From Actinomycetota bacterium (lineage in GTDB: Bacteria > Actinomycetota > Acidimicrobiia > Acidimicrobiales > JACCXE01): DNA of 8,501 nucleotides. The stretch covers positions 1 to 8,501 of the forward strand of contig JACCXE010000006.1 in the NCBI GenBank assembly GCA_013697265.1, in the 5' to 3' direction. Position 1 is the first letter of the stretch, and the number at the start of each line of letters is the position of its first letter. The position numbers and the translations under genes were made by a program. Positions 1 through 5,507 of this stretch are shown one piece after another. A model generated the notes under the pieces. That model ran no database searches. It had not been told where the DNA came from and worked only from the letters and a program-made list of their open reading frames with translations.

Positions 1-366
1 GCCCCGCAGCACCGCAGCCACGGCCATCGGTGCTCCGACTACGAGCGCGGCGCCGATGAGCGCGACCACGACGCCGCCGACGAGCCCTCCTGCTGTCAGC
101 GCACCCACCGCTAGCGCACGCCACCACCGCCACGCCACGTCGATCCGTACTGGCACCTCGAGCTCGTCGAGTTGGACGGCAAGCCAAGCCGGCGCTTCGC
201 TCCAACTCGTTCGCCGCTGTGCCCGCCCGGGCGACGATCCACGGCCGACGAGGACGTGGTTGGTCAGGCGAGCGGCGAGTGCGTGCCGCCTTGCCTGCCC
301 CCACGCGACGCGTACGGTTAACGCGCCGACCCCTGCTGCGGTGCCGACGACAAAAGCAACCGTCAT
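1..366 (-). CDS. TadB-like type II secretion system F-family membrane protein, N-terminal part (runs off window)
   Basis: The frame is open from an ATG at 366 to the left edge, giving 122 residues without a stop. The start overlaps the tadA stop as ATGA, the usual coupling in tad operons. Residues 2-20 are a hydrophobic helix (starts MTVAFVVGTAAGVGA). A basic cytoplasmic stretch follows, then a segment with LDELEVPVRIDVAWRWWRAL around residues 71-90. A second long Ala/Gly/Val-rich hydrophobic stretch (about 89-119) probably makes a helical hairpin. TadB proteins are inner-membrane platform proteins that work with the TadA ATPase to assemble Flp pili. The catalogued F domain would lie in the missing C-terminal half, so the assignment rests on position after tadA, the overlap and the membrane pattern. 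TadC is the other possibility, but the TadB slot directly follows TadA. Confidence 0.75.
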   Translation of the reverse strand, partial: MTVAFVVGTAAGVGALTVRVAWGQARRHALAARLTNHVLVGRGSSPGRAQRRTSWSEAPAWLAVQLDELEVPVRIDVAWRWWRALAVGALTAGGLVGGVVVALIGAALVVGAPMAVAAVLRG

Positions 367-1463
367 CGGGTTCGCCTCGTGAGCGGCGCCAGTACATGCG
401 ACGCGTCGGCTACGAGGTGAATGCGGTCGCCGGCACTACCCGGCTCGACGACTTCACCAACCGACACGATGCGGCGGCCGCCGCTACCGGATCGGGCGAC
501 CTCGACGATCAGGTCGATCGCCGCGTGCAACTGGTCGCGCACGGCGTCGAGAGGCAGACCCTCACCGGCGAGCAGCACCATTGTTTCGAGGCGGCGCAGC
601 GCATCGTGCGGACTGTTCGCGTGGCACGTCGACATCGAACCCTCGTGGCCGGTGTTCATCGCGGTGAGCATGTCGAGGGCTTCAGCACCGCGGCACTCGC
701 CGACGATGATGCGGTCGGGCCGCATGCGCAGCGCGTTGCGCACCAACTCTCGAATCGTGAATTGGCCGACGCCTTCGGCGTTCGCGGGCCGCGCCTCGAG
801 CCGTACGACGTGGCTCTGATTCAGGCGCAGCTCGGCGGCGTCTTCCACGGTGACGATGCGGCCTTCGCCGATCTCACCGGCGAGCGCGTTGAGCAGCGTG
901 GTCTTGCCTGAGCCAGTGCCGCCGCACACGATGATGTTGCGCCGCTCGGCGACGGCGGCCCGCAACAGACCTGCTACCGACGTGTCGCAGAAGTCGTCGA
1001 GTAGCACGGCGACTGAACGAAACCGGCGGATCGTGAGATACGGACCGTCTACCGCTAACGGCGGCACGATCGCATGCACGCGTGAGCCGTCGGGCAAGCG
1101 AGCGTCTACGGCGGGAGACGACCGATCGACGCGCAAACCGAGCGGTCCGACAACCTTTTCGATGAGGTGGTCGATCTCGGTGGCGGCGAGCGCGACGGAC
1201 GTACGCATCAAACGGCCTCGGCGTTCGACCCACACATACCCGGGGCCGTTCACCATCACTTCGCTCACGTCCACGTCGGCCAGCAACGTTTCGAGTGGCC
1301 CGAGGCCCGACACGTCGGCGAGCACGGCGGCAACGGCGGCTTCGGCCGCGTCGTCGTTCAGCAGCGGCGCCTCCTCTCGCACCAACCGTGCGACGAGGGC
1401 CCGCTCGACCGCGGTAGACGGATCGACATCGGCCACGAGGCGCGCTCGCACCCGATCGGCCAC
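363..1463 (-). CDS. tadA: TadA/CpaF-family secretion ATPase
   Basis: A hexameric AAA-like secretion ATPase of the GspE/VirB11 superfamily that powers Flp pilus assembly from the cytoplasmic face. The 366-residue product has every family landmark: GLGPLE (53-58), SEVMVNGP (67-74), ARLPDGSRVHA (121-131), Walker A GTGSGKT (182-188), the Asp box TVEDAAEL (205-212), Walker B RIIVGECRG (251-259, Glu256) and the His box TGHEGSMSTCHAN (271-283). I chose GTG at 1463 because GAGGGG lies 7 nt upstream. An in-frame GTG at 1478 would overlap the previous stop as GTGA and add five residues. The longer open frame up to 1877 is Arg-rich, lies over the upstream gene and is not coding. The gap to the upstream gene is 11 nt, and the downstream tadB-like gene overlaps by 4 nt, so all three form one operon. 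Confidence 0.95.
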   Translation of the reverse strand: MADRVRARLVADVDPSTAVERALVARLVREEAPLLNDDAAEAAVAAVLADVSGLGPLETLLADVDVSEVMVNGPGYVWVERRGRLMRTSVALAATEIDHLIEKVVGPLGLRVDRSSPAVDARLPDGSRVHAIVPPLAVDGPYLTIRRFRSVAVLLDDFCDTSVAGLLRAAVAERRNIIVCGGTGSGKTTLLNALAGEIGEGRIVTVEDAAELRLNQSHVVRLEARPANAEGVGQFTIRELVRNALRMRPDRIIVGECRGAEALDMLTAMNTGHEGSMSTCHANSPHDALRRLETMVLLAGEGLPLDAVRDQLHAAIDLIVEVARSGSGGRRIVSVGEVVEPGSAGDRIHLVADASHVLAPLTRRTR

Positions 1464-1474
1464 TGCGACACCCC

Positions 1475-2140
1475 TCACGCGGCCACCGCTCGCAGCGCGT
1501 TGGCCAAGCGCCGGGGCACGCGGCCGTTCAGCAGACCCGAGTCGACGGCCCGCGCGATCGCGGGCTCCCAGTTGATCGACGCGACCACCGGCACGCCCAG
1601 TACGTCTTCCACGTCGCCGGCGCCCAGGGCGCGCTCGGGCTCGTTGATCAGCACCACCGCCGTCGGCCGCGGGGCATGCATCGCGCGACGCAAGGCCAGG
1701 TAGCACGGCCGCAGCACGAGGAACGACCGGTCGGCCGCGTCGACAAACGCTCGCATCGCCGCGTTGTCGACCTTGCCGCAATCCGCGACTACCGGGCTGC
1801 CGCCGCGCACGGCGCGCAGCGCGGCGGCTAAGCGTTCGCCCGCGTCGACATCGCCCGCGCCGGCACGGGTAGCCCACTCGCCTTTCGGAATGATCGTGAT
1901 GCCGTGATCAGCCACGTGAGCGATGCGGGCCAGACCGTCGCTTGGCACCGCCGCGCCAGCGTCGAGCCAATCAAGCAGGCCGGGCCCGGCCGGGTCGGCC
2001 ACGCCCAACACGGCGGGTAAGTCGCCCGCAAAGTCCGCGGCCACCACGGGGCGACCCACGCCGGCCAAGCCCAACGCCATCGCAGCGGCGACGACCGTGG
2101 TGCCGCTGCCGCCCTTTACCGACCAGCACGCTGTGAGCAC
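1475..2140 (-). CDS. Ssd/TadZ/CpaE-like P-loop ATPase of the tad operon
   Basis: A 221-residue MinD/ParA-superfamily protein, first gene of the tad operon. TadZ/CpaE proteins localise the pilus machinery; the actinobacterial homologue next to tadA is annotated septum-site-determining protein Ssd in mycobacteria. The N-terminus has WSVKGGSGTTV (6-16), a deviant Walker A with signature Lys9 but Thr14 where the canonical P-loop Lys sits. DFAGDLPAVLG follows at 36-46, and SPVVADCG (115-122) looks like a Walker B strand. There is no N-terminal receiver domain, unlike Caulobacter CpaE. The GTG start at 2140 is fixed by a strong AGGAGG (2145-2150) 4 nt upstream. Assignment to the family is firm; whether it hydrolyses ATP is uncertain given the missing lysine. 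Confidence 0.85.
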   Translation of the reverse strand: MLTACWSVKGGSGTTVVAAAMALGLAGVGRPVVAADFAGDLPAVLGVADPAGPGLLDWLDAGAAVPSDGLARIAHVADHGITIIPKGEWATRAGAGDVDAGERLAAALRAVRGGSPVVADCGKVDNAAMRAFVDAADRSFLVLRPCYLALRRAMHAPRPTAVVLINEPERALGAGDVEDVLGVPVVASINWEPAIARAVDSGLLNGRVPRRLANALRAVAA

Positions 2141-2162
2141 GCGGCCTCCTCAACGAGTTCGA

Positions 2163-2180
2163 ACGCGGTGTGAACCGCGT
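2163..2180. promoter_or_regulatory. 18-bp inverted repeat in the tad/HAD divergent gap
   Basis: ACGCGGT and ACCGCGT are perfect 7-bp arms around a 4-nt spacer (GTGA). The repeat lies just upstream of the Shine-Dalgarno of the first tad gene, in a 127-bp gap between divergent genes. A possible minus-strand promoter is TTGCGG (2236-2241) and TTTCAT (2213-2218) at 17-bp spacing. If that is used, the repeat would sit in the tad 5' leader and could be a hairpin rather than an operator. The function is unproven. Confidence 0.4.
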
Positions 2181-2267
2181 GCACTACGAGCCGAGGGGGA
2201 AGCGGCGAGGTCATGAAAGCACCGTTAACTGCGTTCCGCAAGACCCAAACCGTGTAACGCTCTTCTG

Positions 2268-3056
2268 ATGGAGGCCGCGTTCTTCGACCTCGACAAGACC
2301 GTGATCGCCAAGGCCTCGATGGTCGCCTTCGGTCGGGACTTCTACCGCGAGGGCCTGATCTCGCGTCGCACGATCGTGCGGGCCATCTACGGCCACTTCG
2401 TCTACCAGCACCTCGGCGCGAGCGAGGCCAAGCTCGAGCAGGTACGCGAGAAGGCGCTTGCCATGACGAAAGGCTGGGACCAGGAACGGGTCAAGCGCAT
2501 CGTGCGCGAGACGCTGCGCACCGTGGTCGAGCCGATCATTTACGCGGAGGCGGCCGACCTCATCGCGGAACACAAAGCCGCCGGCCGACTCGTGGTGATC
2601 GTGTCGGCGTCACCGGAGGAAATCGTCACGCCGCTCGGCGAGTTCCTCGGCGTCGACCGGTCGCTCGGCACCCGGGCCCGCATCGACGACGAAGGGCGCT
2701 ACACCGGCCTCGTCGACTTCTACTGCGCGGGTCCCTTCAAGCCCGTCGCCATGGCCGCGCTGGCGAAAGAGATGGGGATCGACCTCGACGCGTCGTACGC
2801 GTACAGCGATTCGGCCACCGACATCCCGATGATGGAGGCGGTCGGCCACCCGGTCGCGGTGAACCCCGACCGGGTGTTGGCCCGCATGGCGAAAGAACGC
2901 GAGTGGGAAGTGATGAACTTCACGCACCCGGTGCGCCTGCGCGACCGCATGCCGGTGCCGTCGGCCAAGTCGTCAGCCGCGACGGCCGGCGTCGTTGCCG
3001 CTGCGATCGGCGCGTGGCTGGCGTGGCACGCCCGCCGCAGCCGCACCGCGTCGTAA
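2268..3056 (+). CDS. HAD-IB family phosphatase (CicA/SerB-like)
   Basis: A 262-residue haloacid-dehalogenase hydrolase of subfamily IB, the group containing phosphoserine phosphatase and Caulobacter CicA. Motif I is FFDLDKTV (5-12) with nucleophile Asp7 and acid/base Asp9. Motif II is VSAS (112-115), the motif III lysine is probably Lys158 in GPFKP, and motif IV is DSATDIPMME (181-190) with Asp181 and Asp185. The helical cap lies between motifs I and II. A Ser/Ala-rich linker and a hydrophobic stretch (about 236-254) followed by Arg residues could anchor the C-terminus in the membrane. The substrate cannot be read from sequence. No clear Shine-Dalgarno precedes ATG 2268; TGTAAC (2253-2258) 9 nt upstream may be a -10 for a near-leaderless mRNA. 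It is divergent from the tad operon, as I recall for the mycobacterial homologue Rv3661 beside ssd. Confidence 0.93.
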   Translation: MEAAFFDLDKTVIAKASMVAFGRDFYREGLISRRTIVRAIYGHFVYQHLGASEAKLEQVREKALAMTKGWDQERVKRIVRETLRTVVEPIIYAEAADLIAEHKAAGRLVVIVSASPEEIVTPLGEFLGVDRSLGTRARIDDEGRYTGLVDFYCAGPFKPVAMAALAKEMGIDLDASYAYSDSATDIPMMEAVGHPVAVNPDRVLARMAKEREWEVMNFTHPVRLRDRMPVPSAKSSAATAGVVAAAIGAWLAWHARRSRTAS

Positions 3057-3064
3057 ATCAAACC

Positions 3065-3145
3065 CACGCGTTCTGCGCCACGAAAGTTCCCCGATCTCGC
3101 TCTCGCGACGCGAAATCGCGGCATTTTCGTGGCGCAGAACGCGTG
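3065..3145. repeat. 81-nt near-perfect palindrome (large hairpin)
   Basis: Perfect 21-nt inverted arms lie at 3065-3085 and 3125-3145 (outer end CACGCGTTCTGCG, inner end CCACGAAA). The 39-nt middle is itself partly self-complementary: most positions from 3086 to 3100 pair with 3110 to 3124, with a few mismatches. The element fills the gap between the convergent phosphatase and sigma genes, starting 8 bp after the phosphatase stop. There is no T-tract, so it is not a standard intrinsic terminator, though it could work as a bidirectional barrier. It could also be a REP/MITE-like dispersed palindrome; copy number is unknown. Confidence 0.8.
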
Positions 3146-3178
3146 CTGTGAAAAGCGACGACGGTGGCCGTAACGACA

Positions 3179-3204
3179 ACGCCCGCCTCGTTAGAGGCGG
3201 GCGT
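3179..3204 (-). terminator. Intrinsic-type terminator hairpin of the sigma-factor gene
   Basis: Perfect 11-bp GC-rich arms (ACGCCCGCCTC / GAGGCGGGCGT) surround a GTTA loop, 24 bp downstream of the sigma-factor stop on the minus strand. The minus-strand sequence after the stem is TGTCGTTA, only weakly U-rich, which is common in GC-rich actinobacteria. In a convergent gap it may act in both directions. Confidence 0.7.
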
Positions 3205-3228
3205 GTCGAGTTCGGGAGTGTGGGGCGC

Positions 3229-4170
3229 TTAACCGGTGAGCAGGTCCCGCGCACCGGTGTCTGAGGACGGGTGGCGCAGCTTGCTCATGGCGCGAGCTTC
3301 GATCTGACGGATGCGCTCACGGGTGAGGTTGAAGTGCTCGCCCACCTCTTCCAGCGTGCGCGGCTCACCGCGGTCGAGGCCGAAGCGAAGACGCAGGATC
3401 TCGCGCTCGCGCTCGTCGAGCGGACCGAGCAGTCGCTGGATCTCTTCGGGCAACAGCGACGTGGCTGCCATCTCAAAAGGAGACTCAGCCGTCTTGTCTT
3501 CGACCACGTCGCCGAGTTCGGCGTCGCCGTCTTCACGCAGCGGCTCGGACAGCGACAAGGGCTCGGCCGCGAAGCGCAGCGCCTCGGTGACCTTCTCCTC
3601 GGGCATCTCGACTTCGACGGCCAATTCGGCCAACGTGGCCGGACGCCCGTACTTCAGCTCAAGGCGCGAGCGCGCCTTTTGCAGACGGGCGAGCGTGTCG
3701 CCGGCGTGCACTGGGAGACGGATCGTGCGGCCCGTATTCGCGATGCCGCGGGTGATCGCCTGACGGATCCACCACGTTGCGTAGGTCGAGAACTTGAAGC
3801 CTTTGCGCCAGTCGAACTTCTCGACGGCGTGCATGAGGCCGAGATTGCCCTCTTGGATCAGGTCGAGCAGCGGCAGACCCGATGCTTGGTACTTCTTCGC
3901 GATCGACACCACGAGACGAAGGTTGGACTGCACGAACGTGCGCTGCGCCTCGTCGCCGGCCCGCACCGCACGCCGCAACTCGCGCTTGCGCGCCGCGGTG
4001 AGGTCCTTGGCTTTGGTCGTTTCCTGCTCAGTGCGCGCAGCAACACCGGCCTCAATGGCCTGTGCCAGCCGAACCTCATCGTCCTTAGTGAGCAGCGGAT
4101 ACTGCCCAATGTCGGTGAGATACAGGCGGACGAGGTCTTCCTCGTCCCGCTCAACTCTTTCCTTCGCCAC
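3229..4170 (-). CDS. RpoD-like sigma-70 family RNA polymerase sigma factor
   Basis: A 313-residue primary-like sigma factor that binds core RNA polymerase and recognises -35/-10 promoters. Region 1.2 begins near DLVRLYLTDIGQYPLL (12-27). Region 2 spans about 79-146, with DLIQEGNLGLMHAVEKFD (103-120) and the -10 reading helix KFSTYATWWIRQAITRGIAN (126-145). Region 3 follows RTIRLPVH (148-155). Region 4 ends with TLEEVGEHF and NLTRERIRQIEARAMSKLRH (272-300). There is no region 1.1 and only a short spacer between 1.2 and 2, so it is either a group 2 (SigB/HrdB-relative) factor or a compact housekeeping sigma. GTG 4170 was chosen because GAAGGG lies about 7 nt upstream and the encoded MAKERVERDEEDLVRLY fits region 1.2; an upstream ATG at 4269 would add 33 unlikely residues. 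Confidence 0.95.
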   Translation of the reverse strand: MAKERVERDEEDLVRLYLTDIGQYPLLTKDDEVRLAQAIEAGVAARTEQETTKAKDLTAARKRELRRAVRAGDEAQRTFVQSNLRLVVSIAKKYQASGLPLLDLIQEGNLGLMHAVEKFDWRKGFKFSTYATWWIRQAITRGIANTGRTIRLPVHAGDTLARLQKARSRLELKYGRPATLAELAVEVEMPEEKVTEALRFAAEPLSLSEPLREDGDAELGDVVEDKTAESPFEMAATSLLPEEIQRLLGPLDEREREILRLRFGLDRGEPRTLEEVGEHFNLTRERIRQIEARAMSKLRHPSSDTGARDLLTG

Positions 4171-4463
4171 GCGTAACCCTTCTTGCTTCAGTAGATAGGT
4201 CCTGGTACAAAATCCAGGCCTTACAACAACGCCCCCGTCAATTACCGAATTCCCTGGCGGATTCCCCAAAAACCGTCACTTTCGGCGCTGTCCACCATAC
4301 GGATGGTGTCAAGTGGCGACGAAATAGCCCAAATTGCCTATTTTCTGCCGATCGCCGGGATCATCCCGTGACGAGGAGTTATTCGCTGTTCGGAGCGGAG
4401 ACTCCTGCCGATTGCCCTCAACTTCCGACGTCGGGCGCATTGGGGTCGGTAACGTCGACGGCC
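4171..4463. other. Divergent intergenic region with small inverted repeats
   Basis: A gap between the minus-strand sigma gene and the plus-strand monooxygenase-like gene. It holds CCTGG/CCAGG arms at 4201-4218, CACCAT-ACGG-ATGGTG at 4293-4308, AAATAG/CTATTT arms at 4322-4343 and CGGGA-TCA-TCCCG at 4356-4368. Minus-strand TTGACG (4236-4241) and TTGACA (4307-4312) resemble -35 boxes for the sigma gene, but I see no convincing -10 at 16-18 bp from either. On the plus strand, TATTTT (4339-4344) is a possible -10 without a good -35. No RNA gene was recognised. Confidence 0.4.
4450..4455 (+). promoter_or_regulatory. Candidate -10 (TAACGT) for a leaderless mRNA
   Basis: TAACGT fits the actinobacterial TANNNT -10 pattern and lies 8 nt before the GTG at 4464, the distance expected if transcription starts at the start codon. 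No clear Shine-Dalgarno or -35 is present. This supports the 4464 start but is weak alone. Confidence 0.3.
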
Positions 4464-4787
4464 GTGCCCGACGACGTAGAACTCACGATGGTGACCCTCA
4501 GCCTCGACGCGATCGATGAGGCCGCCGTAGCCAAGCTGATGTCGGTCCTGGCCAAGTACGTCGTGGTGTCCCGCGGTCACGCAGGCTGCCGCAACATCGA
4601 CCTCGTGGCGTCGGTCACTGCGCCCCATCGGTTTCTGCTCGTGCAGAAGTGGGAGTCGCCCGACGCCCAGCAGGCGCACTTCAACTCGTCGGAGATGGTT
4701 GAGATGGCCGAGGCGTGCCGGGGGCTGCTCTCGCGGCCGCCCACAGTCGAACTCTGGGAAGGCATGTCGGCTCACGACCTCGCGTAA
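4464..4787 (+). CDS. Antibiotic biosynthesis monooxygenase (ABM/YgiN-like) domain protein
   Basis: A 107-residue protein that looks like a single dimeric alpha+beta barrel (ABM) domain. After the first strand (VELTMVTLSL, 5-14) and a helix come SRGHAGCRNIDL (36-47), RFLLVQKWES (56-65), the helix containing AQQAHF (68-73) and the C-terminal strand PTVELWEG (93-100). Such proteins are cofactor-free quinol monooxygenases or small-molecule binding proteins; the substrate cannot be predicted. The start is ambiguous: GTG 4464 gives a family-length protein and sits behind a possible leaderless -10. GTG 4368 would add 32 residues with no domain signal, and ATG 4488 would cut the first strand. The TAA stop overlaps a GTAAC half-site related to the downstream tetR operator, so tetR binding might also affect this gene's 3' end. 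Confidence 0.8.
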   Translation: MPDDVELTMVTLSLDAIDEAAVAKLMSVLAKYVVVSRGHAGCRNIDLVASVTAPHRFLLVQKWESPDAQQAHFNSSEMVEMAEACRGLLSRPPTVELWEGMSAHDLA

Positions 4788-4805
4788 CAGCTTTTGACTG
4801 TTACG
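4783..4805. repeat. 8-bp inverted repeat overlapping the ABM-gene stop and tetR operator
   Basis: CGTAACAG (4783-4790) and CTGTTACG (4798-4805) are perfect arms around CTTTTGA. The right arm is the left end of the 32-bp tetR palindrome, and the spacer contributes to the tetR -35 box. It may be an additional regulator half-site or a short hairpin ending the upstream transcript. Confidence 0.5.
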
Positions 4806-4822
4806 CACAGTAACGTTACTGT
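4794..4822 (+). promoter_or_regulatory. Promoter of the tetR-membrane protein operon (leaderless)
   Basis: A -35 box TTGACT (4794-4799) and a -10 box TACTGT (4817-4822) are separated by exactly 17 bp. Transcription would start about 7 nt after the -10, at 4829-4830, which is the A of the tetR ATG, so the mRNA is predicted to be leaderless. No Shine-Dalgarno is present. The spacer and the -10 lie completely inside the palindromic operator. Confidence 0.75.
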
Positions 4823-4830
4823 GCGTAACA
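4799..4830. promoter_or_regulatory. 32-bp perfect palindromic operator for the TetR regulator
   Basis: The two 16-bp halves (4799-4814 and 4815-4830) are exact reverse complements with no spacer. Each half contains GTTAC and GTAAC 5 bp apart, so the site has four half-sites: 4800-4804, 4810-4814, 4815-4819 and 4825-4829. This suits two TetR dimers. It covers the promoter spacer, the -10 and the predicted transcription start next to the tetR gene, which indicates autorepression. The structure is seen directly; the binding protein is inferred from position. Confidence 0.85.
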
Positions 4831-5507
4831 TGATTGGCGAGCCAGCGATTCATCCCGACGCGGATCGGCGTCGTGAGCACCGTGATCGCCGGGAACAGGA
4901 GCGATCCGCCCGCCACCTGGCCCGCTCCACCCGCCACGCCGACCGCCGCGAAGAACTGCTCGATGCCGCGGTCGCCGGCATCCGCAAGCACGGCCCATCC
5001 GCATCGATGGACCAACTCGCCGCCGAAGCGGGCATCACCAAGCCCATCCTGTACCGCCACTTCGGCGACCGGGCCGGCCTGGCTCGCGCCGTGGCCGACC
5101 GGTTCGCGAACGAACTCGAAGCCGAGCTCGGATCGGCCATCACGCAGGAAACCGACGACGCTCGCTCGGTGCTGGCGGGCACGATCGAGGCTTTCGTGGG
5201 CTATATCGAACGCGACCCGGCGCTGTACCGATTCCTGGTGCAGCCCGGCACCGATGCGACCGTAGACCTGAGCGGCTTCCTCGATCGCATCAGCAACAAC
5301 GTCGCCTTCGCCATCGGCGAACAGTTGCGGGCGTCGGGTCGCGACTCGGGCGGCGCCGAAGTGATCGCTCGCGGCGTCGTGTTCTTCGTGTACGCCGCCG
5401 GCGACTGGTGGGTGGACCGGCGCACGATGCCGCGGACCCAACTCGTCAGTTACGTGACCGATTTTCTTTCAACCGGATTCAACGGCCAATGGGGGTCTGA
5501 CTCATGA
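4830..5507 (+). CDS. TetR/AcrR-family transcriptional regulator
   Basis: A 225-residue regulator. After a strongly basic N-terminal arm (about 11-40, rich in Arg and His) comes the TetR DNA-binding domain: helix 1 REELLDAAVAGIRKHG (40-55), then the helix-turn-helix SMDQLAAEAGITKPILYRHF (59-78) and GDRAGLARAVADRF. The C-terminal ligand/dimer domain runs from about 90 to 215; its ligand is not identifiable. ATG 4830 is chosen because it directly follows the -10 at leaderless spacing; the alternative start at 4794 would translate the operator itself. The stop overlaps the next gene's start as ATGA (5504-5507), so the two are co-transcribed and coupled. It is likely autorepressed through the palindrome. 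The basic extension may give extra DNA contacts. Confidence 0.93.
   Translation: MIGEPAIHPDADRRREHRDRREQERSARHLARSTRHADRREELLDAAVAGIRKHGPSASMDQLAAEAGITKPILYRHFGDRAGLARAVADRFANELEAELGSAITQETDDARSVLAGTIEAFVGYIERDPALYRFLVQPGTDATVDLSGFLDRISNNVAFAIGEQLRASGRDSGGAEVIARGVVFFVYAAGDWWVDRRTMPRTQLVSYVTDFLSTGFNGQWGSDS

Noticed and set aside
1464..1877. N-terminal extension of the TadA frame
   Set aside because: It is Arg/Gly/Ala-rich out-of-frame translation of the Ssd-like gene, and a Shine-Dalgarno supports GTG 1463.
3065..3145. The large palindrome as an insertion sequence, attC site or CRISPR repeat
   Set aside because: There is no transposase, no flanking target duplication that I can see, no integron core-site pattern and no repeated unit with spacers.
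3271..4176. Plus-strand open frame of 301 codons over the sigma-factor gene
   Set aside because: It mirrors the sigma coding frame; all sigma-70 motifs are on the minus strand.
4338..5441. Long minus-strand open frame of 367 codons antisense to the ABM and tetR genes
   Set aside because: It is a shadow of GC-rich coding DNA, crosses the operator and two genes with clear families, and its translation shows no domain.
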